64,000 nucleotides of DNA from positions 1-64,000 of the forward strand of contig JANQGQ010000028.1 in assembly GCA_028277185.1 (NCBI GenBank), written 5' to 3'. How positions within the stretch are numbered: the first letter of the stretch is position 1; every line of letters starts with the position of its first letter. This DNA is from Woeseiaceae bacterium (lineage in GTDB: Bacteria > Pseudomonadota > Gammaproteobacteria > Steroidobacterales > Woeseiaceae). Shown in pieces: positions 39,035-46,939 of this stretch. A program made the position numbers and the translations under genes. The notes beneath the pieces are model-generated. The model saw only the letters and a program-made list of their open reading frames with translations, had not been told where the DNA came from and did not search any database.

Positions 39035-39236
39035 CGCCCCCAAGCTTTTCCGCGTCCATCAACCACACCGGCGCAGCCTCCCGCGCACTCCGCAATAGGC
39101 GCAGATCAGGCACGCTGCCTTCTGGCGAGCCGACGTGCTCTTGATGCCGTAGAAATCCGTGAAGAGCGCCCGGGACGCAGGCGAGCATCTGCTGCTCCAA
39201 GTCGAAGATCGGTTCTGCGGCGAGGAGCTCCGGATG

Positions 39237-40877
39237 TCAGCTATCTGAGTCTGGCGGGTCGCCGGCTGCGCGCTCGGCCGTATACGCCTTGAGAGCGAGT
39301 AGTACATCTCGCTTCTTGCTCGAAAAGTCAGACGAGAACTCCCAGTCTTCGATCTGATGGTCTTTTGGTCTCGCCACAAACGAGCGAGCTCTCTCATCCA
39401 CTCCGACCAGCACCGAGTCCCCAACAATCAGTGCCTCATTGATGTCATGAGTCACGAATATAGTTGACACACGCGACCGCACGTGAAGATCGAAGAACGT
39501 CTGTAACTGCCGCCGGGTGAAAGCATCCAGAGCCCCGAAGGGCTCATCCAACAGCAGAATGCGAGGGGCGTTGGCCAGAGACGCACACAGCGCGAGTCGT
39601 TGCCGCTCACCTCCCGACAGTTCGTTCGCGAAGTCGGCCACCTTGTGCCCGAGTCCGAACTCTTCGAGCAGCTGCCTCGCAAGCTCGGCGCCCGCCCGTC
39701 CCGTGACCCGGCTGCCGAACACGACGTTCTCCCAAACGGTCATGAAATCGTATACTGGAGCGTTCTGGAAGACGACCCCGACGTCCGCGTTGGGCGCGGA
39801 GACCGCCACTCCATCGAGCAGGACTTCGCCGTGCGAGAAGAACGTATCGTCGTGGAATCGGCCGATCGCACGCAACAGAGTGGTCTTGCCGCATCCGCTC
39901 GGGCCGACAATGCTCAACGTCTCGCCGGCGCTGACACTAATGTCCAGCCCGTCGAAAACCGTGTTGTCCCGATAGCCCGCTCCTATCGCGCGACCCTTCA
40001 ACTCGCCTGCGCTACTGTAGCCGACGCGTTGCTGCCCGCGCGAATCTGCGCCATTGAAAGCGGAGATCGCCGCCGATTGACGCGACCGGTTGAGCGTAGC
40101 GGTAAACAGCCAGGTGATCAGGATGAGAATGCCGTCCAGCAGTATCCCGATAAGGGAGAAAACCAGGATGCCACCGAGCAACAGATCGTCCCGGGCAATG
40201 TCGTATGCGCGAAAGATCCGGTAGCCCAGACCCTCGCTCCACCACAGACCACTCGTGCGTTCGTATACGCCGCCCATCTCGGCGACAGCGACAACGATTA
40301 GTCCGATCGACAGTGAGGTCCGTAGTGCAGCGAAAACACCGTTGGACGTGCCTGGCAGCAGTATGCGCGTTATCCACTTAAAGGTCGAAGTGCCGAGACT
40401 CTGGGCGCGCCACAGCATCTCAGCCGGCAGAGATCGCGCGGTTTCGTGCATGACAACCCAGCACACCCCTGCCACCGCCCAGGCTACCAGGAACACTTTG
40501 CCCGACTCGTTCAATCCGAACAGGCGTAGACTCAGCGGTGCGAGAGCGATAAACGGAATCGCGCGCAACAGCGTAAACAGGCCCTCGAGAGCCGTGCTCG
40601 CAGCCCGGCTCCGGCCGGTAACAAATCCGAGCGCAATACCGATGGGCGCGCCAACCAACCAACCGATCGTACATCGCGCCACTGTCACGAGGACGTCGTG
40701 AGTCAGCGTGCCGCTCATCCACTGTTCGAACTGGCCGCTCAGAATTTGCCGTGACCCGGGCAAGCCGGTCGCCAACGACAGAGTCTCGAGGATGACGGCC
40801 AGGCCGGCCAGCCCGAAAGCGTACTTCGCTACAAGCCGAGTCGCTTGGGAAGCCGACATCCTTCCGCCGTACGGCAC
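39237..40877 (-). CDS. Fused ABC permease-ATPase, NitT/TauT/SsuBC type
   Basis: A 546-residue importer subunit in which permease and ATPase are one chain. The first 260 residues hold about six or seven transmembrane segments and the BPD-type EAA-like loop (RAQSLGTSTFKWITRILLPGTSNGVFAALRTSLSIG). From about residue 290 the ATPase follows: Walker A GPSGCGKTTLLRAI, Q-loop in VVFQNAPVYDFMTVWENV, signature LSGGERQRLALCASLANAPRILLLDEPFGALDAFT (Walker B), and the H-loop FVTHDINEAL. The two normally separate proteins (SsuC/TauC and SsuB/TauB) are fused here. It is the last gene of a tight five-gene minus-strand run, 2 bp after the binding-protein gene. The substrate is unknown. Confidence 0.9.
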   Translation of the reverse strand: MPYGGRMSASQATRLVAKYAFGLAGLAVILETLSLATGLPGSRQILSGQFEQWMSGTLTHDVLVTVARCTIGWLVGAPIGIALGFVTGRSRAASTALEGLFTLLRAIPFIALAPLSLRLFGLNESGKVFLVAWAVAGVCWVVMHETARSLPAEMLWRAQSLGTSTFKWITRILLPGTSNGVFAALRTSLSIGLIVVAVAEMGGVYERTSGLWWSEGLGYRIFRAYDIARDDLLLGGILVFSLIGILLDGILILITWLFTATLNRSRQSAAISAFNGADSRGQQRVGYSSAGELKGRAIGAGYRDNTVFDGLDISVSAGETLSIVGPSGCGKTTLLRAIGRFHDDTFFSHGEVLLDGVAVSAPNADVGVVFQNAPVYDFMTVWENVVFGSRVTGRAGAELARQLLEEFGLGHKVADFANELSGGERQRLALCASLANAPRILLLDEPFGALDAFTRRQLQTFFDLHVRSRVSTIFVTHDINEALIVGDSVLVGVDERARSFVARPKDHQIEDWEFSSDFSSKKRDVLLALKAYTAERAAGDPPDSDS

Positions 40878-40879
40878 GC

Positions 40880-42298
40880 TTACGGGGTTTGGGCCATCTC
40901 GGCCTGGACCTCGAGCAAGAGGGACTCGTCGACGTAGGGAGAGAAGTCAGCCGGAATCTCGATCTCCGGCCGGCGACCTTGCAGCCACATCAACTCTTCC
41001 TTCATCCATTGCTTCATCTGCTCGGCGTCGAGGTATACCTCGAATGAAGTTGTTCCCATGAAATGGTCAAGATCGCCCGACTCGAGTCCCAGCCACGTTT
41101 CGAGTCGGGACTGCGCCTCCGCAGGCGACCCTTGCATGAACTGCCCGGCGGCGGCGGAGGCAGCGATCAGTTTCTTCAACTCCTCGCGCTTCTCCGCAAC
41201 CCGGTCGCGAGTTGTGACGATGTTGAAAGCCAGATCGTACAACGCGGGATCGAGCAGGACCTCGATCTCGCCAAGCGTCTTGTCTTCGCGGGCGTTATAG
41301 AGGCGCACGGCCTGGGTGACAAACGGATCCCACAGAACAGCAGCGTCGAGTTCGCCGTTCAGGAGCAGATTTCGCAAATCCGCGGGCCTTCCATTGACCA
41401 GCGTGACCTCGTCACGCGCCAGGCCTCCGGACTGCAACAGTCGGTCCAGATAGATGTCTCCGACAGTATTCAGAACGACGCCGACTCGCTTTCCACGCAG
41501 CGTCCCGGGGTCGTCGGTAATCCCCCGCCCCGAGAACGTGACCAGACGTACCCGCTGATTCGAGCGCAGGGTGGTTGCCAGTACGACGGGGGTTTCCCCT
41601 GCGGCAATCATCGTGATTACAGGCGTCACTGCGATCCCGCCGGCATGCGCACCTCCGGGGCCGCGATTTCTGAGGGCTGCCACAACGTCGGGTCCTGCCG
41701 GCACCGATTGCGTTACATAGCGCAACACGTCCTGGTAGCTATCCAAGTCCTCAGCGAGATGGGTCACCGCACTGTAACTAATAGGCAGTTGCGCAAATCG
41801 CAGTTCCGGAAGCGGACCGCTCGGCGCCGACTCTGATTCTGGTGAATCGGGAGTGGAGAGGAAAAACCAGAACGCAACGGCCACAGCCGCGAGCAATCCC
41901 AGTATCGTGAAGACCCGTCGCATATTGCTACTCCAAAAGACGCCCGTCATAACCTCTCCCCACGTCAGTGTCTTGCTGTCATCCTGCACGGATTGTGCGG
42001 CCATGGACACTACCCACACTATCAACCCGAGCAGAACGTAGCCAAGAAACCCGACAAATAGCAACAGGCCCATTACGAGCTTGCTCTCGTCCTCGGCCAG
42101 TGTGCCGCTACCGAAGAGCCAGCTAAGAACATCCCAAAGGGAATCGCTTGCCGTAGAACCTCGAACTTCGCTGAGTACGAGGCCAACGAGAAAGACCAGT
42201 ACGGCAACAAGCATGAGCGGCCTGGCCAGCTCTGCCATGCCCCAGACCGCGAACTTGGTCATATCGTTCAGCGAGACGAAGCTGTGGGTCTTTCTCAC
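40880..42298 (-). CDS. Membrane-tethered solute-binding protein of the NMT1/SsuA type
   Basis: A 472-residue protein that joins three N-terminal transmembrane segments (about residues 26-44, 74-98 and 130-150; for example LMLVAVLVFLVGLVL and VFTILGLLAAVAVAFWFFL) to a periplasmic NMT1/SsuA-like domain. The domain shows ELRFAQLPISYSAVTHLAEDL, the linker MIAAGETPVVLATTLRSNQRVRLVTFSGRGITDDPGTLRGKRVGVVLNTVGDIYLDRLLQSGGL and ELDAAVLWDPFVTQAVRLYN. Such domains bind sulfonates, nitrate or pyrimidine precursors. The usual cleavable signal or lipid anchor is replaced by a polytopic anchor, which I have not seen described. It precedes the fused permease-ATPase by 2 bp and follows the receiver-like gene by 8 bp. 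Confidence 0.85.
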   Translation of the reverse strand: MRKTHSFVSLNDMTKFAVWGMAELARPLMLVAVLVFLVGLVLSEVRGSTASDSLWDVLSWLFGSGTLAEDESKLVMGLLLFVGFLGYVLLGLIVWVVSMAAQSVQDDSKTLTWGEVMTGVFWSSNMRRVFTILGLLAAVAVAFWFFLSTPDSPESESAPSGPLPELRFAQLPISYSAVTHLAEDLDSYQDVLRYVTQSVPAGPDVVAALRNRGPGGAHAGGIAVTPVITMIAAGETPVVLATTLRSNQRVRLVTFSGRGITDDPGTLRGKRVGVVLNTVGDIYLDRLLQSGGLARDEVTLVNGRPADLRNLLLNGELDAAVLWDPFVTQAVRLYNAREDKTLGEIEVLLDPALYDLAFNIVTTRDRVAEKREELKKLIAASAAAGQFMQGSPAEAQSRLETWLGLESGDLDHFMGTTSFEVYLDAEQMKQWMKEELMWLQGRRPEIEIPADFSPYVDESLLLEVQAEMAQTP

Positions 42299-42306
42299 TA
42301 GTCCGA

Positions 42307-43992
42307 CTACCCGACGACCGTCACGCGGACAACCAAATCCCGCTGGCGAAATGCTTCTTCCAACTCTTTCGCGCCCGATTCAGCAGCCCGAACGAGTGCC
42401 GGGATGTCCTCGACAACTTTCTGCCAGCGGGCGATCTGAAAATCGTCAAGCAGGTACGCGGTCAGAGTGTCAACGATTTCCTTCAGACTGTTGGGTTTCA
42501 CGACGTTACGCAGCGCGACAATCTCTGCTCGTCTCGTTTCACTTCCCTGAGGGACGCCGGCAAGACTACAGCACTGAACTTCGTTTTCAACCAGGACCAG
42601 CGGCATTTCTCTAAGGACTTCGCGGAATACCTGCTTCCAGCTCTTCGAACGGCGCCACAATGAGCGTCGAGGCGGAGCGCTTTCTCCCGGCTTCATCAGC
42701 AGCGACAGCTCAACATCCCTGCTGAGCCTGCGGAGGAATTCTCTTCGCGAGGATGCATCGCCGCGGACGAATACGAAGATCGCCGCTGACCGCGGCGCGT
42801 TGTTGACCTTATCGGCAAGGGAGTGTGCGTCGCTCGCGCGCTCGACGCGCCCATGGTGCACGAGAAACCGGTCGCCATCACGGTCATCGCTCCACTCACA
42901 AATAGGCTGCCCTTCCCACAGGCGAAAAAGCGAATGCCAACCCTGCGCCGGCTCACCCTGAGCCGGCGCAGCCGAATCAGGCGGATGCAGCGAGTATTTG
43001 CCTGATACGATCACTGCGGTTTCATCCCACAGGACCTGCGGTACGCTACTTCCCCTTAGATAGTTATCTTGCCAGTGCTCGATGACGTCGCGGAGATCGA
43101 CGGGTTTGTTACCGGGGACCAGCACCGGAAACTCCGCGAAAGGCGCCAGTCGCGAGTGCAACGACACTTCTTCCTGCCATCGTCGGTAGGCTTCGCGAAT
43201 TTTCCCGGCGAGACCGGGCAAGTCGGACTTGCTGAGCACCAGTGGATCATAGATGGCCGTCAGTGCGGCAAAGCTCGACGGCGGGTTTCTGCACGCCAGC
43301 AAATTGCGCAGTACCGGACGGGTAGCCTGATTGACGTAGTGGGATACGATCACGAAGCAGATACCCGGGTTACCGACAATCAACAAGAACAAACCCCACA
43401 GACTCCTGGCCCGACTCAACACCATTGCGCCGTCTGCGGCGTCCCGGCCACCCCACAGCGCGGTCAATAGTTCCTGAGCAACGATCGAGGTCTCTAGCGG
43501 ATTGTCAAAGTCGGGATTGTCGAACTGCAATTGTCGTTCTTTGGGCAGATGCTCTGCAAGCCACTCTCTCGTACGCGTAAACAGATCTCTAACGGTACCA
43601 GGTCGCTTGCTACCGGCGGTCGTCACGCAAGCTGCCAGGTCAACCGACAAGCCTACTAAATCCTGACGCTCGTCATCGGAGAAACCTGTCATGGCCAAAC
43701 CGAGTCGGCGAGCAAGTATTGGAGTAAACTGTTGGTGAAACTCCGTCTTAGCCAACTCGATTTCCGACTCCCGATCGAGCGCAAGATCGAGTAACGCTAT
43801 GTCCGGTTCGAGTTCTTCGTTACGAATCGCACGCGCCAGGCCGGCTGGCCCAAGCGGCTCGATGCCCCGTTCTCCCTGAATCGTGTAACGCAGCTCGATG
43901 TTTGGATCGAACTCGAGTTCGACATCGATTACGGCCCGGTCATAAGGGTTGTTCTCAACCAACGCTACCCGCAGCCAGTCGTCTCGAGCCAT
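42307..43992 (-). CDS. Uncharacterised protein with receiver-like N-terminus
   Basis: A 561-residue soluble protein not recognised as a whole. Residues 8-140 look like a response-regulator receiver domain: RVALVENNPYDRAVIDVELE is strand 1 with an acidic pocket turned to ENN, EPDIALLDLALD carries the probable phosphorylation aspartate D69, and GLAMTGF plus TTAGSKRPGT could be the later T and K positions. The remaining 420 residues match nothing I know. They contain short motifs such as LTALWGGRDAADGAMVLSRARSLWGLFLLIVGNPGICFVIVSHYVNQATRP. No transmembrane segment is evident. It follows the 176-residue gene by 8 bp. A signalling role is inferred from the receiver fold and the upstream kinase-like gene. 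Confidence 0.7.
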   Translation of the reverse strand: MARDDWLRVALVENNPYDRAVIDVELEFDPNIELRYTIQGERGIEPLGPAGLARAIRNEELEPDIALLDLALDRESEIELAKTEFHQQFTPILARRLGLAMTGFSDDERQDLVGLSVDLAACVTTAGSKRPGTVRDLFTRTREWLAEHLPKERQLQFDNPDFDNPLETSIVAQELLTALWGGRDAADGAMVLSRARSLWGLFLLIVGNPGICFVIVSHYVNQATRPVLRNLLACRNPPSSFAALTAIYDPLVLSKSDLPGLAGKIREAYRRWQEEVSLHSRLAPFAEFPVLVPGNKPVDLRDVIEHWQDNYLRGSSVPQVLWDETAVIVSGKYSLHPPDSAAPAQGEPAQGWHSLFRLWEGQPICEWSDDRDGDRFLVHHGRVERASDAHSLADKVNNAPRSAAIFVFVRGDASSRREFLRRLSRDVELSLLMKPGESAPPRRSLWRRSKSWKQVFREVLREMPLVLVENEVQCCSLAGVPQGSETRRAEIVALRNVVKPNSLKEIVDTLTAYLLDDFQIARWQKVVEDIPALVRAAESGAKELEEAFRQRDLVVRVTVVG

Positions 43993-44000
43993 TCAGATTC

Positions 44001-44531
44001 TCATTTCGCGCCGGCGATCCTGGCAGGCTTAGCCGCCCAGCCCGGCTCGTAGGTTTCCCAGTCGTACATTTCGCAGGCGCGGCCGGCCGAGAACGCCATC
44101 TCGAGCGCGACCCGAGCCTCACCGCTCATCTGCACTCCGTTGAGACTGACGAAAAACTGCACTTGTTGCCTTACCCGTCGCCACAACGCCCACATGAGAC
44201 TAAGGCTGGTCAGACTAACCGCATCGCCACCCCCATACAGACATGACGTCAGCCGCTCCAACTCAACCTGGCTGGGCCTCCACATTGTCGGCGTACGGAA
44301 CCCCGGCGTATCTAAATCCAGGAACGCGCCGATGACAACGTAGACTGAAACATCTTCGGCAACGAGTGCGCGTATCGTCGCAAGCACTCGGCGCTCCAGG
44401 TCTTCACGATCGAAACCCGCTTCGGCCTCGAAGACTTCGACGATGTCAGCGCCGATTTGCCTTATGAACGGGTCTGACTCCACACAACCCGTGTCACCGG
44501 CAGGCCTGACAAAAACGACAGCATGGCTCAT
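44001..44531 (-). CDS. Small uncharacterised protein with a possible NDT/SLOG-like fold
   Basis: A 176-residue soluble protein. It starts MSHAVVFVRPAGDTGCVESDPFIRQIGADIVEVF. The C-terminal part, FFVSLNGVQMSGEARVALEMAFSAGRACEMYDWE, resembles the LxGxxxSxxARxExxxAxxxGxP pattern seen in nucleoside 2-deoxyribosyltransferase-like (DUF4406/SLOG) proteins, which bind or cleave nucleosides or nucleotide signals. This is a weak, memory-based match. A mid-protein segment, VYVVIGAFLDLDTPGF, could be a buried strand. The start overlaps the kinase-like stop by 4 bp, so expression is coupled. The gene lies in the five-gene signalling-transport cluster. Confidence 0.65.
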   Translation of the reverse strand: MSHAVVFVRPAGDTGCVESDPFIRQIGADIVEVFEAEAGFDREDLERRVLATIRALVAEDVSVYVVIGAFLDLDTPGFRTPTMWRPSQVELERLTSCLYGGGDAVSLTSLSLMWALWRRVRQQVQFFVSLNGVQMSGEARVALEMAFSAGRACEMYDWETYEPGWAAKPARIAGAK

Positions 44532-46681
44532 TGCGGCGGTCTCGGAAATCGGAACGAGAACTCTACGCCCGATGACGGTAAGCTTTCGACCCGAGCAATT
44601 GGCTCAGGCGTATGATCGTAATGCAGCCATAGGCGTCTGAGGTACGCGGAAAACTTCGCGAGCCCAATACCTTCGTTCTCCGGTTGTAGACCCTCCGCCG
44701 CGCAATCCAGGCTCGCCCAACTTTTCACACTAGCGCTGGCTTGATCGAAGTCTTCAGTCTCCGGATTCGAGCTGAACATAAGATTAAGGCACTTCTCTCG
44801 ATCGGTAGCGAGAACGCTGCCCGAATTGAATACCCTCAACTCGACATAACGCTCACTCGTTTCATCAACGCGAATAACGCGAATCTCGAACTTAAGTACC
44901 TCACCCAGACGTGACTCATCAGACTGCGAAATTCGTGTCCAGTCGCAGCAATGGAACCCGTTGTCAATCAGATTCCACAAATGACTCAATATTTGACCAC
45001 GATCACCGACGATAGTGCAGGTCGACGGGGCCTCCACAGACAAGGTAACGGCAGATTCCCGACCATCGCCGGTCAACTCTGCGCGCAGCGTTTGCCTGAC
45101 AGCGTCGCGCCGATAAAGCCGGTCCACATAACCGCTAACGAAGAACGCGCAATGCTGCACGAAGTCCTGCTCCAACAGCTTGCAGAGCTTCGCCAGATCG
45201 CAGGAACCTTGACGCATCTTCAACTCTGACTGGTCGTATTCGAACCACGTGTGACTGAAGTCCGACAGCACCTGTTGTCCCCGCGAAACCAGCAACTGAG
45301 ACGTGCGCGCGAGGCCGCGCACGTCTTCGACATCCAGTCGCTCGCTTGCCGTGGCTTTTGCCAGCAGCCTGGTTGCAGTGTATTCGAGCGGTTTGAACAC
45401 GAACTTCGGCATCGAGTGCGAAAGCAGCTGCCTTTCATCGTCGCCATGCCTGCGCAGTTCGTTTTCGCGGTGAATGCCTGCAAGGCGATCGACAAGCAGG
45501 CCGCCGAACAGGTTCGTCGCTATCGCGTGCCAAACGAACAGCTGATCGATACCGAGCGGTCTATGCATGCCCATGATCATGACACCGAAGTACTGTCCGA
45601 ACGCCACCGGCAAGCCGTACACGGCCTGCGTTCGCATCGCGTTGACGAAATACATCACGTACTGAGTAGTTACGTAGGCCTCTGCCTGCGAAGACACTTC
45701 TACGTTTTTGGTAAGCCTGCGAACGACGTCGCGCACCTCCGGCGGAACTCGTTTGGGGTAGTCGCGAAATACCTCAGCGCACCGATCGATAGCCGCGGAC
45801 GTCGACGACGGGCAGTCGTGCGAATGATCTCCCGGGACCAGTTTCTCAGTCCATCGCGAGAAAGCAGCGAGCTCGCTAGTTGTTACGTACACGCAGGGGA
45901 TACCGCGCTTCGAATGCTCGGCAGTAACGCGTTCTCCTTGCTCCTGGTTACCCACTTTGAGAAAGACGACCGGACTTATGGACTTCATCCGAACTTTATC
46001 TTCGCTGTGGTTGAAGTTGTCCAGCAGCACGTCGCCGATCGTCGCCCAATGACGGTTGTGACGAAAATACTCGACTCCGTTGACAAATTCGTCCCATAGC
46101 CCCTCGGCGTAGTCGCGTATCTTCAGGTCCTCGTCGGTTAGCGGCCACTCCGATCTACCGCTGTTGAAGCGCTGTGTTCTGAGCTTCTCGCCACGCATGC
46201 GAAAATGATTAGCATCATGATGGGGAGCGACTCCGGGGATGGAGGTCCCGCTCAACACGAACTGCCTCAGGTCTTCGGTCGGCGACAGAACAACCTGGAT
46301 CTGTCGCTGCTTCTTAAGCGGCCTGGACGGATCCCAGTAGTTCCACCCCAGCCAGACCAGTTGGTTCGAGGTCTGCTCCTTGAACGCGGCATATCCCTTC
46401 TCAATAAGCGGTTGGTATGCGAGCCACCCCGGTGACTGCTGTAGCAGTTTGGCCGCTTCCAGACACTCCGCGCCACGATAGCCCCAAACCATCGCGTTGG
46501 CCAAAGGCTGCAGCGCATTTGGGAGAATGGTGTGTCCCTGCATTTGCTTGCGAACCCAGTGTAGGGTTGGAGCAAGCAGTCGATAACCCTGTGAGACTGA
46601 CAACAGCCCGTCAGACGCACTTAGGCCAGCCGACTCGTAATCCTCGGCGCTGCTATCGGTCGTTGGGAGGTCTATCGTCAT
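44528..46681 (-). CDS. Atypical histidine-kinase-like protein with degenerate GHKL ATPase
   Basis: A 717-residue soluble protein and the first gene of the five-gene run. The last 170 residues look like a GHKL ATPase: N-box ILSHLWNLIDNGFHCCD, G1-like VELRVFNSGSVL (the usual DxG is NSG), and G2 ENEGIGLAKFSAYLRRLWLHYDH, ending SLPSSGVEFSFRFP. A possible dimerisation/phosphoacceptor helix is RRHGDDERQLLSHSMPKFVFKPLEYTATRLL, with the histidine of LLSHSM as candidate. The middle region, VTTQYVMYFVNAMRTQAVYGLPVAFGQYFGVMIMGMHRP, could be a GAF-like sensor. The first 400 residues are unrecognised. The GHKL changes make kinase activity uncertain. Confidence 0.7.
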   Translation of the reverse strand: MTIDLPTTDSSAEDYESAGLSASDGLLSVSQGYRLLAPTLHWVRKQMQGHTILPNALQPLANAMVWGYRGAECLEAAKLLQQSPGWLAYQPLIEKGYAAFKEQTSNQLVWLGWNYWDPSRPLKKQRQIQVVLSPTEDLRQFVLSGTSIPGVAPHHDANHFRMRGEKLRTQRFNSGRSEWPLTDEDLKIRDYAEGLWDEFVNGVEYFRHNRHWATIGDVLLDNFNHSEDKVRMKSISPVVFLKVGNQEQGERVTAEHSKRGIPCVYVTTSELAAFSRWTEKLVPGDHSHDCPSSTSAAIDRCAEVFRDYPKRVPPEVRDVVRRLTKNVEVSSQAEAYVTTQYVMYFVNAMRTQAVYGLPVAFGQYFGVMIMGMHRPLGIDQLFVWHAIATNLFGGLLVDRLAGIHRENELRRHGDDERQLLSHSMPKFVFKPLEYTATRLLAKATASERLDVEDVRGLARTSQLLVSRGQQVLSDFSHTWFEYDQSELKMRQGSCDLAKLCKLLEQDFVQHCAFFVSGYVDRLYRRDAVRQTLRAELTGDGRESAVTLSVEAPSTCTIVGDRGQILSHLWNLIDNGFHCCDWTRISQSDESRLGEVLKFEIRVIRVDETSERYVELRVFNSGSVLATDREKCLNLMFSSNPETEDFDQASASVKSWASLDCAAEGLQPENEGIGLAKFSAYLRRLWLHYDHTPEPIARVESLPSSGVEFSFRFPRPPQ

Positions 46682-46939
46682 ATCGGATGCAGGCTACTGC
46701 TAGTCCTTACTTGGTCAATGTAGACGGTCAGAGATCTCTCGAAGACCCAGCACTTGCAAAACGATCAGCGCGAAAAGATACCCTGTCGGAAGGGTGCTTT
46801 CAATGTGCTCCGCAGCGCACCGTCAGCCCAATCGAGCAGAGAAACGCCTATATTATTAGCATCGACCATAGTCGCCAGGCCTTAACGAGGCTATTCCATA
46901 CTTCCCTGCTACGGCGCGCGATACGCGCGTTGCACATAG

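Noticed and set aside
39035..39236. Possible C-terminal gene fragment after the ABC cluster
   Set aside because: Open frames here are extensions of shadows of the ATPase gene and show no known motif.
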